DNA of 64,000 bases, taken from contig OX457042.1 in the NCBI GenBank assembly GCA_949752735.1, positions 61,675,894-61,739,893 on the forward strand, read 5' to 3'. Below, piece by piece: positions 32,492-41,344 of the stretch. The DNA comes from Lumbricus terrestris (Eukaryota; Annelida; Clitellata; Crassiclitellata; Lumbricidae). How positions within the stretch are numbered: position 1 is the stretch's first letter; every line of letters starts with the position of its first letter. A model generated the notes under the pieces. That model was not told the DNA's origin. It saw nothing but the letters and a program-made list of their open reading frames with translations, and made no database searches. The translations under genes were made by a program, and so were the position numbers.

Positions 32492-34756
32492 CTATTTCCT
32501 GTTGTTGAGATTGATTCCATTCGGTTCCAGTGTGAAGAGTTGATGTTGCCAGTATGTTTCCTTTTGTAGTATTTTGCTTCTGAGCTTCTTGACGTCACCG
32601 CTACAAAGAGAAATCTCAGCAGCAGTAACCGTGTCTATTGGAGTTATTGTTATGCTAGCTATTGAATGGTCCGGTAATGTAAAGTGTTTGGCTATTGGGG
32701 TGTCCTTAAGGGTTACTATGTTAGATCTATGGTCCGTCAGTCTGTCGCAGAGTCGTCTCAATGTTTCACCAACGTATTGTTTATTGCATATATTACATGT
32801 TATTAGATATATTACATTACAGCTTTTACAGTCAAACCTATTATTTATTTTATAGTGCCTACGTGTGTATGTACTGCAGAAGGTATCGGTTACATTAATG
32901 TGTTTACAGGTTTTACATCGGGGCCCCATACATCTAAAAGATCCTCTCTGTTCACGTGGGCCAATCGGTATATTATTCTTACGTGGAGCTAGCAGTTCCC
33001 CTAAGTTTTTATTTCTAGAAAAAGCAGATATTATTCTATAGCCGTTAAATAGGAAAGAGTCCTGGAGTAGTTTTTTCCATTCATAAACCAATTTAGTCCC
33101 CAGAGAGCTGTAAGGAATGACAATAGGTAGAATTTTTGTTTTATTGTGTGTGCTGTTGTTGGATCTAGGCCTGTAATCCGACCATATGTCCAATTTAATT
33201 TTTCTCAATTTTCTTATGTTATAACCGCGCATTTTAAGACTGTTGAAAAGAATTAGGCAGGCCTGATCATAATCGCTTTTGAAAGAAGAAATTCTTTTAA
33301 ATCTTAAAACCTGTGATTTTACTATGCCCATGAATGTGTGCGGAGGATGGAAGGACGAGTGATGTAGCAGCTGATGTGTGTCAGTGTCCTTAAAATAGAC
33401 CTTAGTTTGTAGTGTTGTTATGCCATTCTGCGTATGCTTGAATACTGTAGTGTCCAAAAAGTTTACGGCCGTATCACTGTAATTTAGCGTAACTTTTATA
33501 TCAGGTATTATAGAATTGAGAAATTGCTCGAATTGTTTAAGTTCGTCTACTGTACCAGGCCAAAGAAAGAACACATCATCAAGAAATCTAAAGAAGTCTT
33601 CTGGCTTTATGTGGAAGCCAGTGCATGCCTTATTATCAAATTCCAGAAGATAAATGTTAGCCAAATTGGGAGCAAAGGTCTTTCCCATAGCAGTTCCGAA
33701 AATCTGGAGAAAGAATTTATTGCAGAAAGAAAAGTCATTATTCTTAAGAGCTATTTCAAGTAGTTCTAGTAATTCCTTATCAGGTCTACGTGGGTCGGGA
33801 TGTTTAAGAAACATGTCCTTAACTGCTGCGATCGTGCGGTCGATATTCATATTAGTGTAGAGGGCGGTGATGTCACCAGTGACCAGAATGTATTTATTGT
33901 CTATTTTTATATTCCTAATTCTATTGATGAAGTCATACGTGTCTTTAATGTATGACGTATGTTTATTGGCAAGAGGTTTCAAAAAGCTATCAATATACTC
34001 ACTTACTCTGCGGGATTCTGTGCCGCAGTCTCCCACAATCGGTCTACCCTCCGGCATGTTAGGTAAAGTCCATTTATTAGTAGGTTTATGTATTTTAGGT
34101 AAGAGATAGAAGTGTCTCAATTTATCTGTTTCCCTAGCGTTAAGGTACCCGTATTGCCTTTTAGTGATGTAACCCTGTATGTAAAGGTCTTCTAGGATGC
34201 AATTAATTACAGGTATATTATGTTTTTGCATAGGCTCCTCTATAGGTTTGTAATATTTAGTGTTATCTAATTGTCTATGTGCCTCCGTAAGATATGCCGC
34301 CTTATCTAGTACACAAACCATTCCTCCCTTATCAGCTGATTTTATGATCATGTTATCATTTGCCCGTAATTTTCGAATGGCTTGTCTCTGTTGCCCTGTT
34401 ATGTTAGGTTCAGTTTTAATTAGATAATTATTGTCTTTTATTGGATATCCGTTTAAAATAGTCTCCGTAGTTTCTTGAAGTTTGGATATAAGTTCTTTAG
34501 TATCATCTCCTAAATCTTTATACCTAGGCTCCCACACACTAGGTTGAATGAAGCTTCTAGCATTACTACTTATCGCTTGGGGAGCCTGGTCGTCGTCGTC
34601 GCCAAAGTGATCCCTATATTTTATCAGTCTAATTATTCTATGCAAAGATTTTTCAATACATAAATAATTAACCTTATTTATATTTGGTACAAAGGACAGA
34701 CCTAGATCCAACAGGTCGGTTTCGTCTGTGGTGAGTGCTTGTTTTGATAGATTCAT
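32492..34756 (-). CDS. PLE ORF2: reverse transcriptase with GIY-YIG endonuclease, copy 2
   Basis: 754 codons; its translation is identical to copy 1, with catalytic D295 and D393/D394, the Cys-rich linker and the GIY-YIG residues intact. Same 38-bp spacing from ORF1. Confidence 0.95.
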   Translation of the reverse strand: MNLSKQALTTDETDLLDLGLSFVPNINKVNYLCIEKSLHRIIRLIKYRDHFGDDDDQAPQAISSNARSFIQPSVWEPRYKDLGDDTKELISKLQETTETILNGYPIKDNNYLIKTEPNITGQQRQAIRKLRANDNMIIKSADKGGMVCVLDKAAYLTEAHRQLDNTKYYKPIEEPMQKHNIPVINCILEDLYIQGYITKRQYGYLNARETDKLRHFYLLPKIHKPTNKWTLPNMPEGRPIVGDCGTESRRVSEYIDSFLKPLANKHTSYIKDTYDFINRIRNIKIDNKYILVTGDITALYTNMNIDRTIAAVKDMFLKHPDPRRPDKELLELLEIALKNNDFSFCNKFFLQIFGTAMGKTFAPNLANIYLLEFDNKACTGFHIKPEDFFRFLDDVFFLWPGTVDELKQFEQFLNSIIPDIKVTLNYSDTAVNFLDTTVFKHTQNGITTLQTKVYFKDTDTHQLLHHSSFHPPHTFMGIVKSQVLRFKRISSFKSDYDQACLILFNSLKMRGYNIRKLRKIKLDIWSDYRPRSNNSTHNKTKILPIVIPYSSLGTKLVYEWKKLLQDSFLFNGYRIISAFSRNKNLGELLAPRKNNIPIGPREQRGSFRCMGPRCKTCKHINVTDTFCSTYTRRHYKINNRFDCKSCNVIYLITCNICNKQYVGETLRRLCDRLTDHRSNIVTLKDTPIAKHFTLPDHSIASITITPIDTVTAAEISLCSGDVKKLRSKILQKETYWQHQLFTLEPNGINLNNRK

Positions 34757-34794
34757 TGTATATCTAGAGGATGTGTTTTTAATGTTGTCTTTGT

Positions 34795-36789
34795 TTAGAT
34801 TGTGTTGAGTTGGTTTTTTGATGTAGCGCTGCAGTATTGTAGTATTCTGCTTAGTATGTTCGTCTGTGTGTCACGTGTGTAGTGTATCATGTCTCTATCT
34901 GTGTGTATCTCATGCGAAGATAGTGGTTTGATGTATTTGTTGAATATGCCTGTCTGTAATCTGTTGTTGATTTCTGTAAGGCTGAACTTATCAGAGTCAG
35001 GAAGTTGAGGATTGATAGAGACGCCCACAGCGGTGACCACCCGTGCCTTGGGTCGACATGCCTCAAAGAAGATGGTGATGGCAGGATAAGTGCGAGTCTG
35101 AAAGATTTCATCCCTATGATTGATACCCATGGCGATGATCAGGTTGTCCAGTCCTCCGTCCGGAAGACTGTGGATTACGCGTAGTGCGTTGGAGAAGTTG
35201 GCCCCAGATAAGCACAAAAGTTGAAAGTTAGAAGGGATGTCCGGTTCAGTAAGATACTTGAAGTTGGAGTCAGAAAGGATCAAGGTGCGGGTGTCTGGTC
35301 TTAGGTTGACCTTCCAAGAACCTTTGTCAGAGCCCAAAAGATGTGAGTACCGTGGAGGAAGAACAGATGGAGAAGAAGGGCGAGAGGATGTGGAGGAGGT
35401 CACAGGGGGTACCACTGTGGTGCTCGGTAGGCTTTCAGTAAGCATAGGGGGTGAGGAAGTAGAAGCAGATGCAGAGTCATTAGGCTTAGAGTGAGTGGAG
35501 GTTTTAGGAAGAAAGGAGACAGGAGTGTCAGAAGTGGGGTGAGAATTAGAAGGTGGTCGGCGTGGAGTTTTCCTTACAGGGGAAGGAGAGTCAGTGAGAA
35601 CACAGTCAAGAGTAGATTTGAAGGAAGCAACAGGCACAGGCGTAGTAGTAGTTGTAGTAGTAGTAGTTGTGTTAGTATGAAGAGTTTCAGAAGAATTGGG
35701 TTCGACAGAGTCAGAATCCAGGTCAGAGAGAGCAGAGAAGCGGTTGAAGACAGTAGTAGGAGGAGTGGTCATGTGGCAGGGTTTCTTGGATGGATTGTAG
35801 GGTTTCCGGAAGGTTACCTTGTCCTCACCTCCCGTTACCTTGCCCTCACCTTCAGCGCCTTGCCTTGCCTTACGCTGGCCCCAGATGGTCTTGGCCTCGC
35901 CTTCCACCAGCGCCCTAACGCTAAAGGATGTACCTTTACTCCCTAGTCGGAGTGTTATCTGTTTGATAACAACCTCCACGGCTGTTTCGTGATCAAGAGG
36001 GTCGTAACTCCTCAGGGCCGTCTGGTTCAAGTCCATGCGCTCGGTGAAATGGCGGGCCACCCTGTCCCTCAGGTCATCCCCAGTCTTGGAAAAAAGAGAA
36101 GAAATGTCCCCGACCAGTTCAGCAGACGGGTGTACAGGCTGTATGTTGCTAGCCAGGCGGCTCAAGTCACGGCTGATGGCGCGAGGGAGCGTCTGCCAGT
36201 TCGACATGTGTCGGCGGAGCTGGCAGACGTAGTAGAGAGACTTACAGATTTTCGAGAAGTCCGGATTGGAGGATGGAGTGCGGTCCAGAAATTCAGAGTC
36301 AAGGTTAGAGCGAGAGTGTCGGTTAGGTTCAGGTTTTGAGCGAGAGTGTCGGTTAGGGTCAGTGTTAAGGTTTCGGTTAGGCATGTGATGTCCAATGGGA
36401 GGAGGTCCAGAAATCGGAGCAGAAAATGAAGCAGAAGAAGCAGATGCTGTGAACGAAGAAGAAGAAGAATGCTGAACTGGTCCGGGGGTAGGTCCAGGAC
36501 ATGCAGAAGACCCTGCACGGGCAGGAGGAGGAAGAGTCCAAGGGTTTGGCTTCTGCTGGGTGGGTTGCCTTACCATTACCTTTGGGGTCTGAGAAGGTAG
36601 ACCCTTCTCGAGCATGCCCACCCGGTCCACCAGTGAATGGACGGATTTTGCCATACCCTCCATGAGGGATTCCAGGCGTTTCAGATCAGTTTTACCGTTG
36701 TCGTATGACTTACCCGGTCCATTCGGTTGTCGCACTGTGTTGTAACGCTGGTCCTTTCCATATCTCGTCTGCTGTCTGTTAAAACTCAT
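34795..36789 (-). CDS. PLE ORF1 with SGNH hydrolase-like domain, copy 2
   Basis: 664 codons; same as copy 1 except that KPYK is absent from the basic stretch around residue 329 (VTFRKPYNPSKK). In DNA this is loss or gain of a 12-bp tandem duplication, TTCTTGTAGGGT on +, so a slippage event. SGNH tetrad intact. Confidence 0.85.
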   Translation of the reverse strand: MSFNRQQTRYGKDQRYNTVRQPNGPGKSYDNGKTDLKRLESLMEGMAKSVHSLVDRVGMLEKGLPSQTPKVMVRQPTQQKPNPWTLPPPARAGSSACPGPTPGPVQHSSSSSFTASASSASFSAPISGPPPIGHHMPNRNLNTDPNRHSRSKPEPNRHSRSNLDSEFLDRTPSSNPDFSKICKSLYYVCQLRRHMSNWQTLPRAISRDLSRLASNIQPVHPSAELVGDISSLFSKTGDDLRDRVARHFTERMDLNQTALRSYDPLDHETAVEVVIKQITLRLGSKGTSFSVRALVEGEAKTIWGQRKARQGAEGEGKVTGGEDKVTFRKPYNPSKKPCHMTTPPTTVFNRFSALSDLDSDSVEPNSSETLHTNTTTTTTTTTTPVPVASFKSTLDCVLTDSPSPVRKTPRRPPSNSHPTSDTPVSFLPKTSTHSKPNDSASASTSSPPMLTESLPSTTVVPPVTSSTSSRPSSPSVLPPRYSHLLGSDKGSWKVNLRPDTRTLILSDSNFKYLTEPDIPSNFQLLCLSGANFSNALRVIHSLPDGGLDNLIIAMGINHRDEIFQTRTYPAITIFFEACRPKARVVTAVGVSINPQLPDSDKFSLTEINNRLQTGIFNKYIKPLSSHEIHTDRDMIHYTRDTQTNILSRILQYCSATSKNQLNTI

Positions 36790-36859
36790 TGCTGTTATTT
36801 ATGAAGAACGACGACGATTTCAAAAGAATTTATTAGATTTCAACTAAAAACATTCAACG

Positions 36860-36883
36860 TTTCGACGTTCTAGTCTTCGTCAG
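36860..36883 (-). ncRNA. Hammerhead-ribozyme-like motif upstream of PLE ORF1, copy 2
   Basis: Same motif as at 31379-31402 (CUGACGA ... GAAA on minus), with the same weaknesses. Confidence 0.4.
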
Positions 36884-37470
36884 GAATGAAAGCAAACCCT
36901 AAGGTGAGTCTTATATATCCAAAATTCTCGGCCTGCATGTTTGCTTAAGATAATAAGTGTCAAAATTTTATGCTGAAGGCCTAGCTACGGAGACGGTACA
37001 CGAACAATTATATAGTCCGATACAATTAAATAGACGAAATGTCTAAATCAAGCGACATAATCATGCAATTAAAACATCAATGCTGTGGCTTACATGTCCA
37101 AAATATTAGGGTGTGAGAAACAAGGCAATTAAGTGCGAATCAGGAAAGAAGGCGTCTATACGATGAGCAAATATTAAAGGAATAACTGCGACCTACGCAA
37201 ACAATACATACACATCCCAGATGTTAGGCCGTCGACAACTAATGCAATACGTGCGAACAAGAAAGGCAGACATCTATGCGGTGAGTAAACATTAAGGATC
37301 TTTAAACAAACAAACAGCAATGCTATACAACTTCACAGTACACGGCTTCCGACCTCAAACTGATATGTGCGAACGAAAATGACGGCGAGTAAACATAGCA
37401 CGATACGTTATACTACATGAAAGGATCCATTATATTAAACATTGTGCGTATGCCTATACGAAACCAAACC

Positions 37471-37739
37471 CACATATATATACACATATACATATACGTA
37501 TACATACACATACATGCACATGCACATGTACACACATATATAGATATACACATATACATACACACATATACATACACATACCCACATATAATACCTACAC
37601 ACGTACATACACACATGCATATACATATGCATATCGAAATACATACATATATACACACGCATATACATACACAGTCCACATACACACTCGCATCCACCCT
37701 CGCGCATACACATATATACACACACACATATAATATATA
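37471..37739. repeat. TA/CA-rich microsatellite in PLE leader, copy 2
   Basis: Same alternating purine-pyrimidine block as in copy 1. Confidence 0.9.
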
Positions 37740-37921
37740 CAGTTATGAAATGTCTATGTTTCAGTGTCTTCTTTATCCTGTTTCCATGTATTTACAGTTG
37801 ACATGATTGTGAATGATGTTGTAGTGTGTGTAAACGGCTGCTGAGGAAGAAGAAGCAGGCTATAGATGAGGAAATCGTCGGATGATGGCGAAGAGCGAAG
37901 AGGCTCGGGCAGGTTAGGTTA

Positions 37922-40136
37922 GGGTTACAGAAGAAATGAGCACTGGCTCAGTCCGCTCCCGTCCCCATCCGGCTATTTCCTGTTGTTGAGATTGATTCCA
38001 TTCGGTTCCAGTGTGAAGAGTTGATGTTGCCAGTATGTTTCCTTTTGTAGTATTTTGCTTCTGAGCTTCTTGACGTCACCGCTACAAAGAGAAATCTCAG
38101 CAGCAGTAACCGTGTCTATTGGAGTTATTGTTATGCTAGCTATTGAATGGTCCGGTAATGTAAAGTGTTTGGCTATTGGGGTGTCCTTAAGGGTTACTAT
38201 GTTAGATCTATGGTCCGTCAGTCTGTCGCAGAGTCGTCTCAATGTTTCACCAACGTATTGTTTATTGCATATATTACATGTTATTAGATATATTACATTA
38301 CAGCTTTTACAGTCAAACCTATTATTTATTTTATAGTGCCTACGTGTGTATGTACTGCAGAAGGTATCGGTTACATTAATGTGTTTACAGGTTTTACATC
38401 GGGGCCCCATACATCTAAAAGATCCTCTCTGTTCACGTGGGCCAATCGGTATATTATTCTTACGTGGAGCTAGCAGTTCCCCTAAGTTTTTATTTCTAGA
38501 AAAAGCAGATATTATTCTATAGCCGTTAAATAGGAAAGAGTCCTGGAGTAGTTTTTTCCATTCATAAACCAATTTAGTCCCCAGAGAGCTGTAAGGAATG
38601 ACAATAGGTAGAATTTTTGTTTTATTGTGTGTGCTGTTGTTGGATCTAGGCCTGTAATCCGACCATATGTCCAATTTAATTTTTCTCAATTTTCTTATGT
38701 TATAACCGCGCATTTTAAGACTGTTGAAAAGAATTAGGCAGGCCTGATCATAATCGCTTTTGAAAGAAGAAATTCTTTTAAATCTTAAAACCTGTGATTT
38801 TACTATGCCCATGAATGTGTGCGGAGGATGGAAGGACGAGTGATGTAGCAGCTGATGTGTGTCAGTGTCCTTAAAATAGACCTTAGTTTGTAGTGTTGTT
38901 ATGCCATTCTGCGTATGCTTGAATACTGTAGTGTCCAAAAAGTTTACGGCCGTATCACTGTAATTTAGCGTAACTTTTATATCAGGTATTATAGAATTGA
39001 GAAATTGCTCGAATTGTTTAAGTTCGTCTACTGTACCAGGCCAAAGAAAGAACACATCATCAAGAAATCTAAAGAAGTCTTCTGGCTTTATGTGGAAGCC
39101 AGTGCATGCCTTATTATCAAATTCCAGAAGATAAATGTTAGCCAAATTGGGAGCAAAGGTCTTTCCCATAGCAGTTCCGAAAATCTGGAGAAAGAATTTA
39201 TTGCAGAAAGAAAAGTCATTATTCTTAAGAGCTATTTCAAGTAGTTCTAGTAATTCCTTATCAGGTCTACGTGGGTCGGGATGTTTAAGAAACATGTCCT
39301 TAACTGCTGCGATCGTGCGGTCGATATTCATATTAGTGTAGAGGGCGGTGATGTCACCAGTGACCAGAATGTATTTATTGTCTATTTTTATATTCCTAAT
39401 TCTATTGATGAAGTCATACGTGTCTTTAATGTATGACGTATGTTTATTGGCAAGAGGTTTCAAAAAGCTATCAATATACTCACTTACTCTGCGGGATTCT
39501 GTGCCGCAGTCTCCCACAATCGGTCTACCCTCCGGCATGTTAGGTAAAGTCCATTTATTAGTAGGTTTATGTATTTTAGGTAAGAGATAGAAGTGTCTCA
39601 ATTTATCTGTTTCCCTAGCGTTAAGGTACCCGTATTGCCTTTTAGTGATGTAACCCTGTATGTAAAGGTCTTCTAGGATGCAATTAATTACAGGTATATT
39701 ATGTTTTTGCATAGGCTCCTCTATAGGTTTGTAATATTTAGTGTTATCTAATTGTCTATGTGCCTCCGTAAGATATGCCGCCTTATCTAGTACACAAACC
39801 ATTCCTCCCTTATCAGCTGATTTTATGATCATGTTATCATTTGCCCGTAATTTTCGAATGGCTTGTCTCTGTTGCCCTGTTATGTTAGGTTCAGTTTTAA
39901 TTAGATAATTATTGTCTTTTATTGGATATCCGTTTAAAATAGTCTCCGTAGTTTCTTGAAGTTTGGATATAAGTTCTTTAGTATCATCTCCTAAATCTTT
40001 ATACCTAGGCTCCCACACACTAGGTTGAATGAAGCTTCTAGCATTACTACTTATCGCTTGGGGAGCCTGGTCGTCGTCGTCGCCAAAGTGATCCCTATAT
40101 TTTATCAGTCTAATTATTCTATGCAAAGATTTTTCA
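37922..40136 (-). mobile_element. Penelope-like element copy 3, truncated at its 5' side and capped by TTAGGG
   Basis: Only the 3' 2215 bp remain. The sequence follows copies 1 and 2 to ATTTTTCA and then continues directly with GGGTTAGGG at 40137. ORF1, the leader and the first about 34 codons of ORF2 are missing. The break sits on the side facing the chromosome end, as expected from incomplete reverse transcription or end erosion followed by telomerase healing. Confidence 0.93.
37973..40136 (-). pseudogene. PLE ORF2, 5'-truncated (copy 3)
   Basis: Open frame from about residue 35 of the full protein to the normal stop; no internal disruption. The reverse transcriptase core and GIY-YIG domain are complete, but the native start, ORF1 and promoter region are gone. 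The first in-frame start-like codon is a TTG at 40126 corresponding to Leu38 and is not a credible eukaryotic start. It is a remnant, not a functional gene. Confidence 0.9.
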
Positions 40137-40325
40137 GGGTTAGGGTTAGGGTTAGGGTTAGGGTTAGGGTTAGGGTTAGGGTTAGGGTTAGGGGTTAGGG
40201 TTAGGGTTAGGGTTAGGGTTAGGGTTAGGGTTAGGGTTAGGGTTAGGGTTAGGGTTAGGGTTAGGGTTAGGGTTAGGGTTAGGGTTAGGGTTAGGGTTAG
40301 GGTTAGGGTTAGGGTTAGGGTTAGG
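40137..40325 (+). repeat. Telomeric repeat tract (TTAGGG)n, tract 5
   Basis: About 31 units with one variant TTAGGGG near 40190. Caps the broken PLE copy 3 and leads into the first C unit. Confidence 0.97.
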
Positions 40326-40589
40326 TTAAAAAATATACAAGAAAAGCACTGGCTCAGGCTTATTTCCGAGGATCAAAAAAGGACCAAGTGCCGATGCAAT
40401 GTCGCATAAAAGCAGGATGGTAAGTACTATGTCATCAGAAGTTCACAGTGGCCCACGGACCATGTCATCTGTGCTACTACAGTCTCAAAGGTCTGAACTA
40501 TTAAGTCGCCTCAAGTGCATAGAACAGCCAATATCATCCGCAACACAGGGAAACGGTCAAAACAGGCCTATGATGTAAAGAAAGCGGTT

Positions 40590-40698
40590 CCCTCCTCCTT
40601 ATTAACCAGGCTTGGGACTGGCACGACAATAGGGCTAAGATGTTACATTTCAATCACCGGGGTAGGTTGGGAAATGGCCTATTGCCGTGGCGGAGTTG
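40590..40698 (-). ncRNA. Twister-type ribozyme core in C unit 1
   Basis: Minus strand: CAA, CUCC, GCC, P3 ACGGCAAUAGG against CCUAUUGUCGU, GCCAG, UCCCAAGC, CUGG, GGAG, GAGGG. The P3 arms match those of D, while the leader side (GGCAACUCC) matches A and B. Confidence 0.77.
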
Positions 40699-41221
40699 CC
40701 TACTTTTAGGTCGGGTGTTTACCTTCTAAGTGATGTTATACCTGGTCAAAACGGGTCTAAGAGAAACGCTTATCTATGTGAACTGTAACTGAGAGGCGAG
40801 AAAGATGTTAACTCGTCGGCTGCCAAGACTGAAATGAGCTAAGACGCACGGGGCCTATGTAGGATAAACCGTGTGTCCGCTAAGTCACCAGGGTCGGGTT
40901 GGACACGTGATCACTCTCTCTCCCCCCGGAAAACAAACGAGGCTCGGGCAGGGTAGGTTAAAAAATATACAAGAAAAGCACTGGCTCAGGCTTATTTCCG
41001 AGGATCAAAAAAGGACCAAGTGCCGATGCAATGTCGCATAAAAGCAGGATGGTAAGTACTATGTCATCAGAAGTTCACAGTGGCCCACGGACCATGTCAT
41101 CTGTGCTACTACAGTCTCAAAGGTCTGAACTATTAAGTCGCCTCAAGTGCATAGAACAGCCAATATCATCCGCAACACAGGGAAACGGTCAAAACAGGCC
41201 TATGATGTAAAGAAAGCGGTT

Positions 41222-41330
41222 CCCTCCTCCTTATTAACCAGGCTTGGGACTGGCACGACAATAGGGCTAAGATGTTACATTTCAATCACCGGGGTAGGTT
41301 GGGAAATGGCCTATTGCCGTGGCGGAGTTG
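41222..41330 (-). ncRNA. Twister-type ribozyme core in C unit 2
   Basis: Copy of the core at 40590-40698. The unit is truncated only four bases outside it, so the core is complete but any P1 partner sequence is mostly lost. Confidence 0.7.
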
Positions 41331-41334
41331 CCTA

Positions 41335-41344
41335 GGGTTAGGTT
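41335..41344 (+). repeat. Minimal telomeric junction between C and D
   Basis: Only GGGTTAGG separates the truncated C unit from the first D unit, so a new array can start from as little as about one and a half telomeric repeats. Confidence 0.8.

Larger units (their letters stand above)
32441..37921 (-). mobile_element. Penelope-like element, full copy 2 (5481 bp)
   Basis: Head-to-tail with copy 1. It is nearly identical to copy 1, and the only difference I found is a 12-bp deletion inside ORF1. The 3' end starts at GGGTTACAG (32441) and the 5' end is at the junction AGGCTCGGGCAGG just before 37921. Both ORFs are intact. The close identity implies very recent tandem formation or ongoing homogenisation. 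Confidence 0.93.
36790..37921 (-). other. PLE 5' leader, copy 2
   Basis: Same content as the leader of copy 1: terminal box, microsatellite (about 37471-37739), degenerate sub-repeats of about 117 bp, hammerhead-like motif. No gene seen. Confidence 0.7.
40324..41334 (-). repeat. C telomeric satellite, 632-bp unit, one complete and one truncated copy
   Basis: Units start at 40324 and 40956 (period 632). The second stops at 41334 (GTTGCCTA) against a short TTAGGG stretch. Terminal boxes: GCACTGGCTCA at 40346-40356 and AGGCTCGGGC at 40940-40949. Both copies hold the ribozyme core. Sequence outside the core and termini is related to, but clearly different from, A and D/E. Confidence 0.92.

Noticed and set aside
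40430..40445. CTGATGA on the minus strand in C units as a hammerhead core
   Set aside because: No GAAA at suitable distance and no flanking stems.
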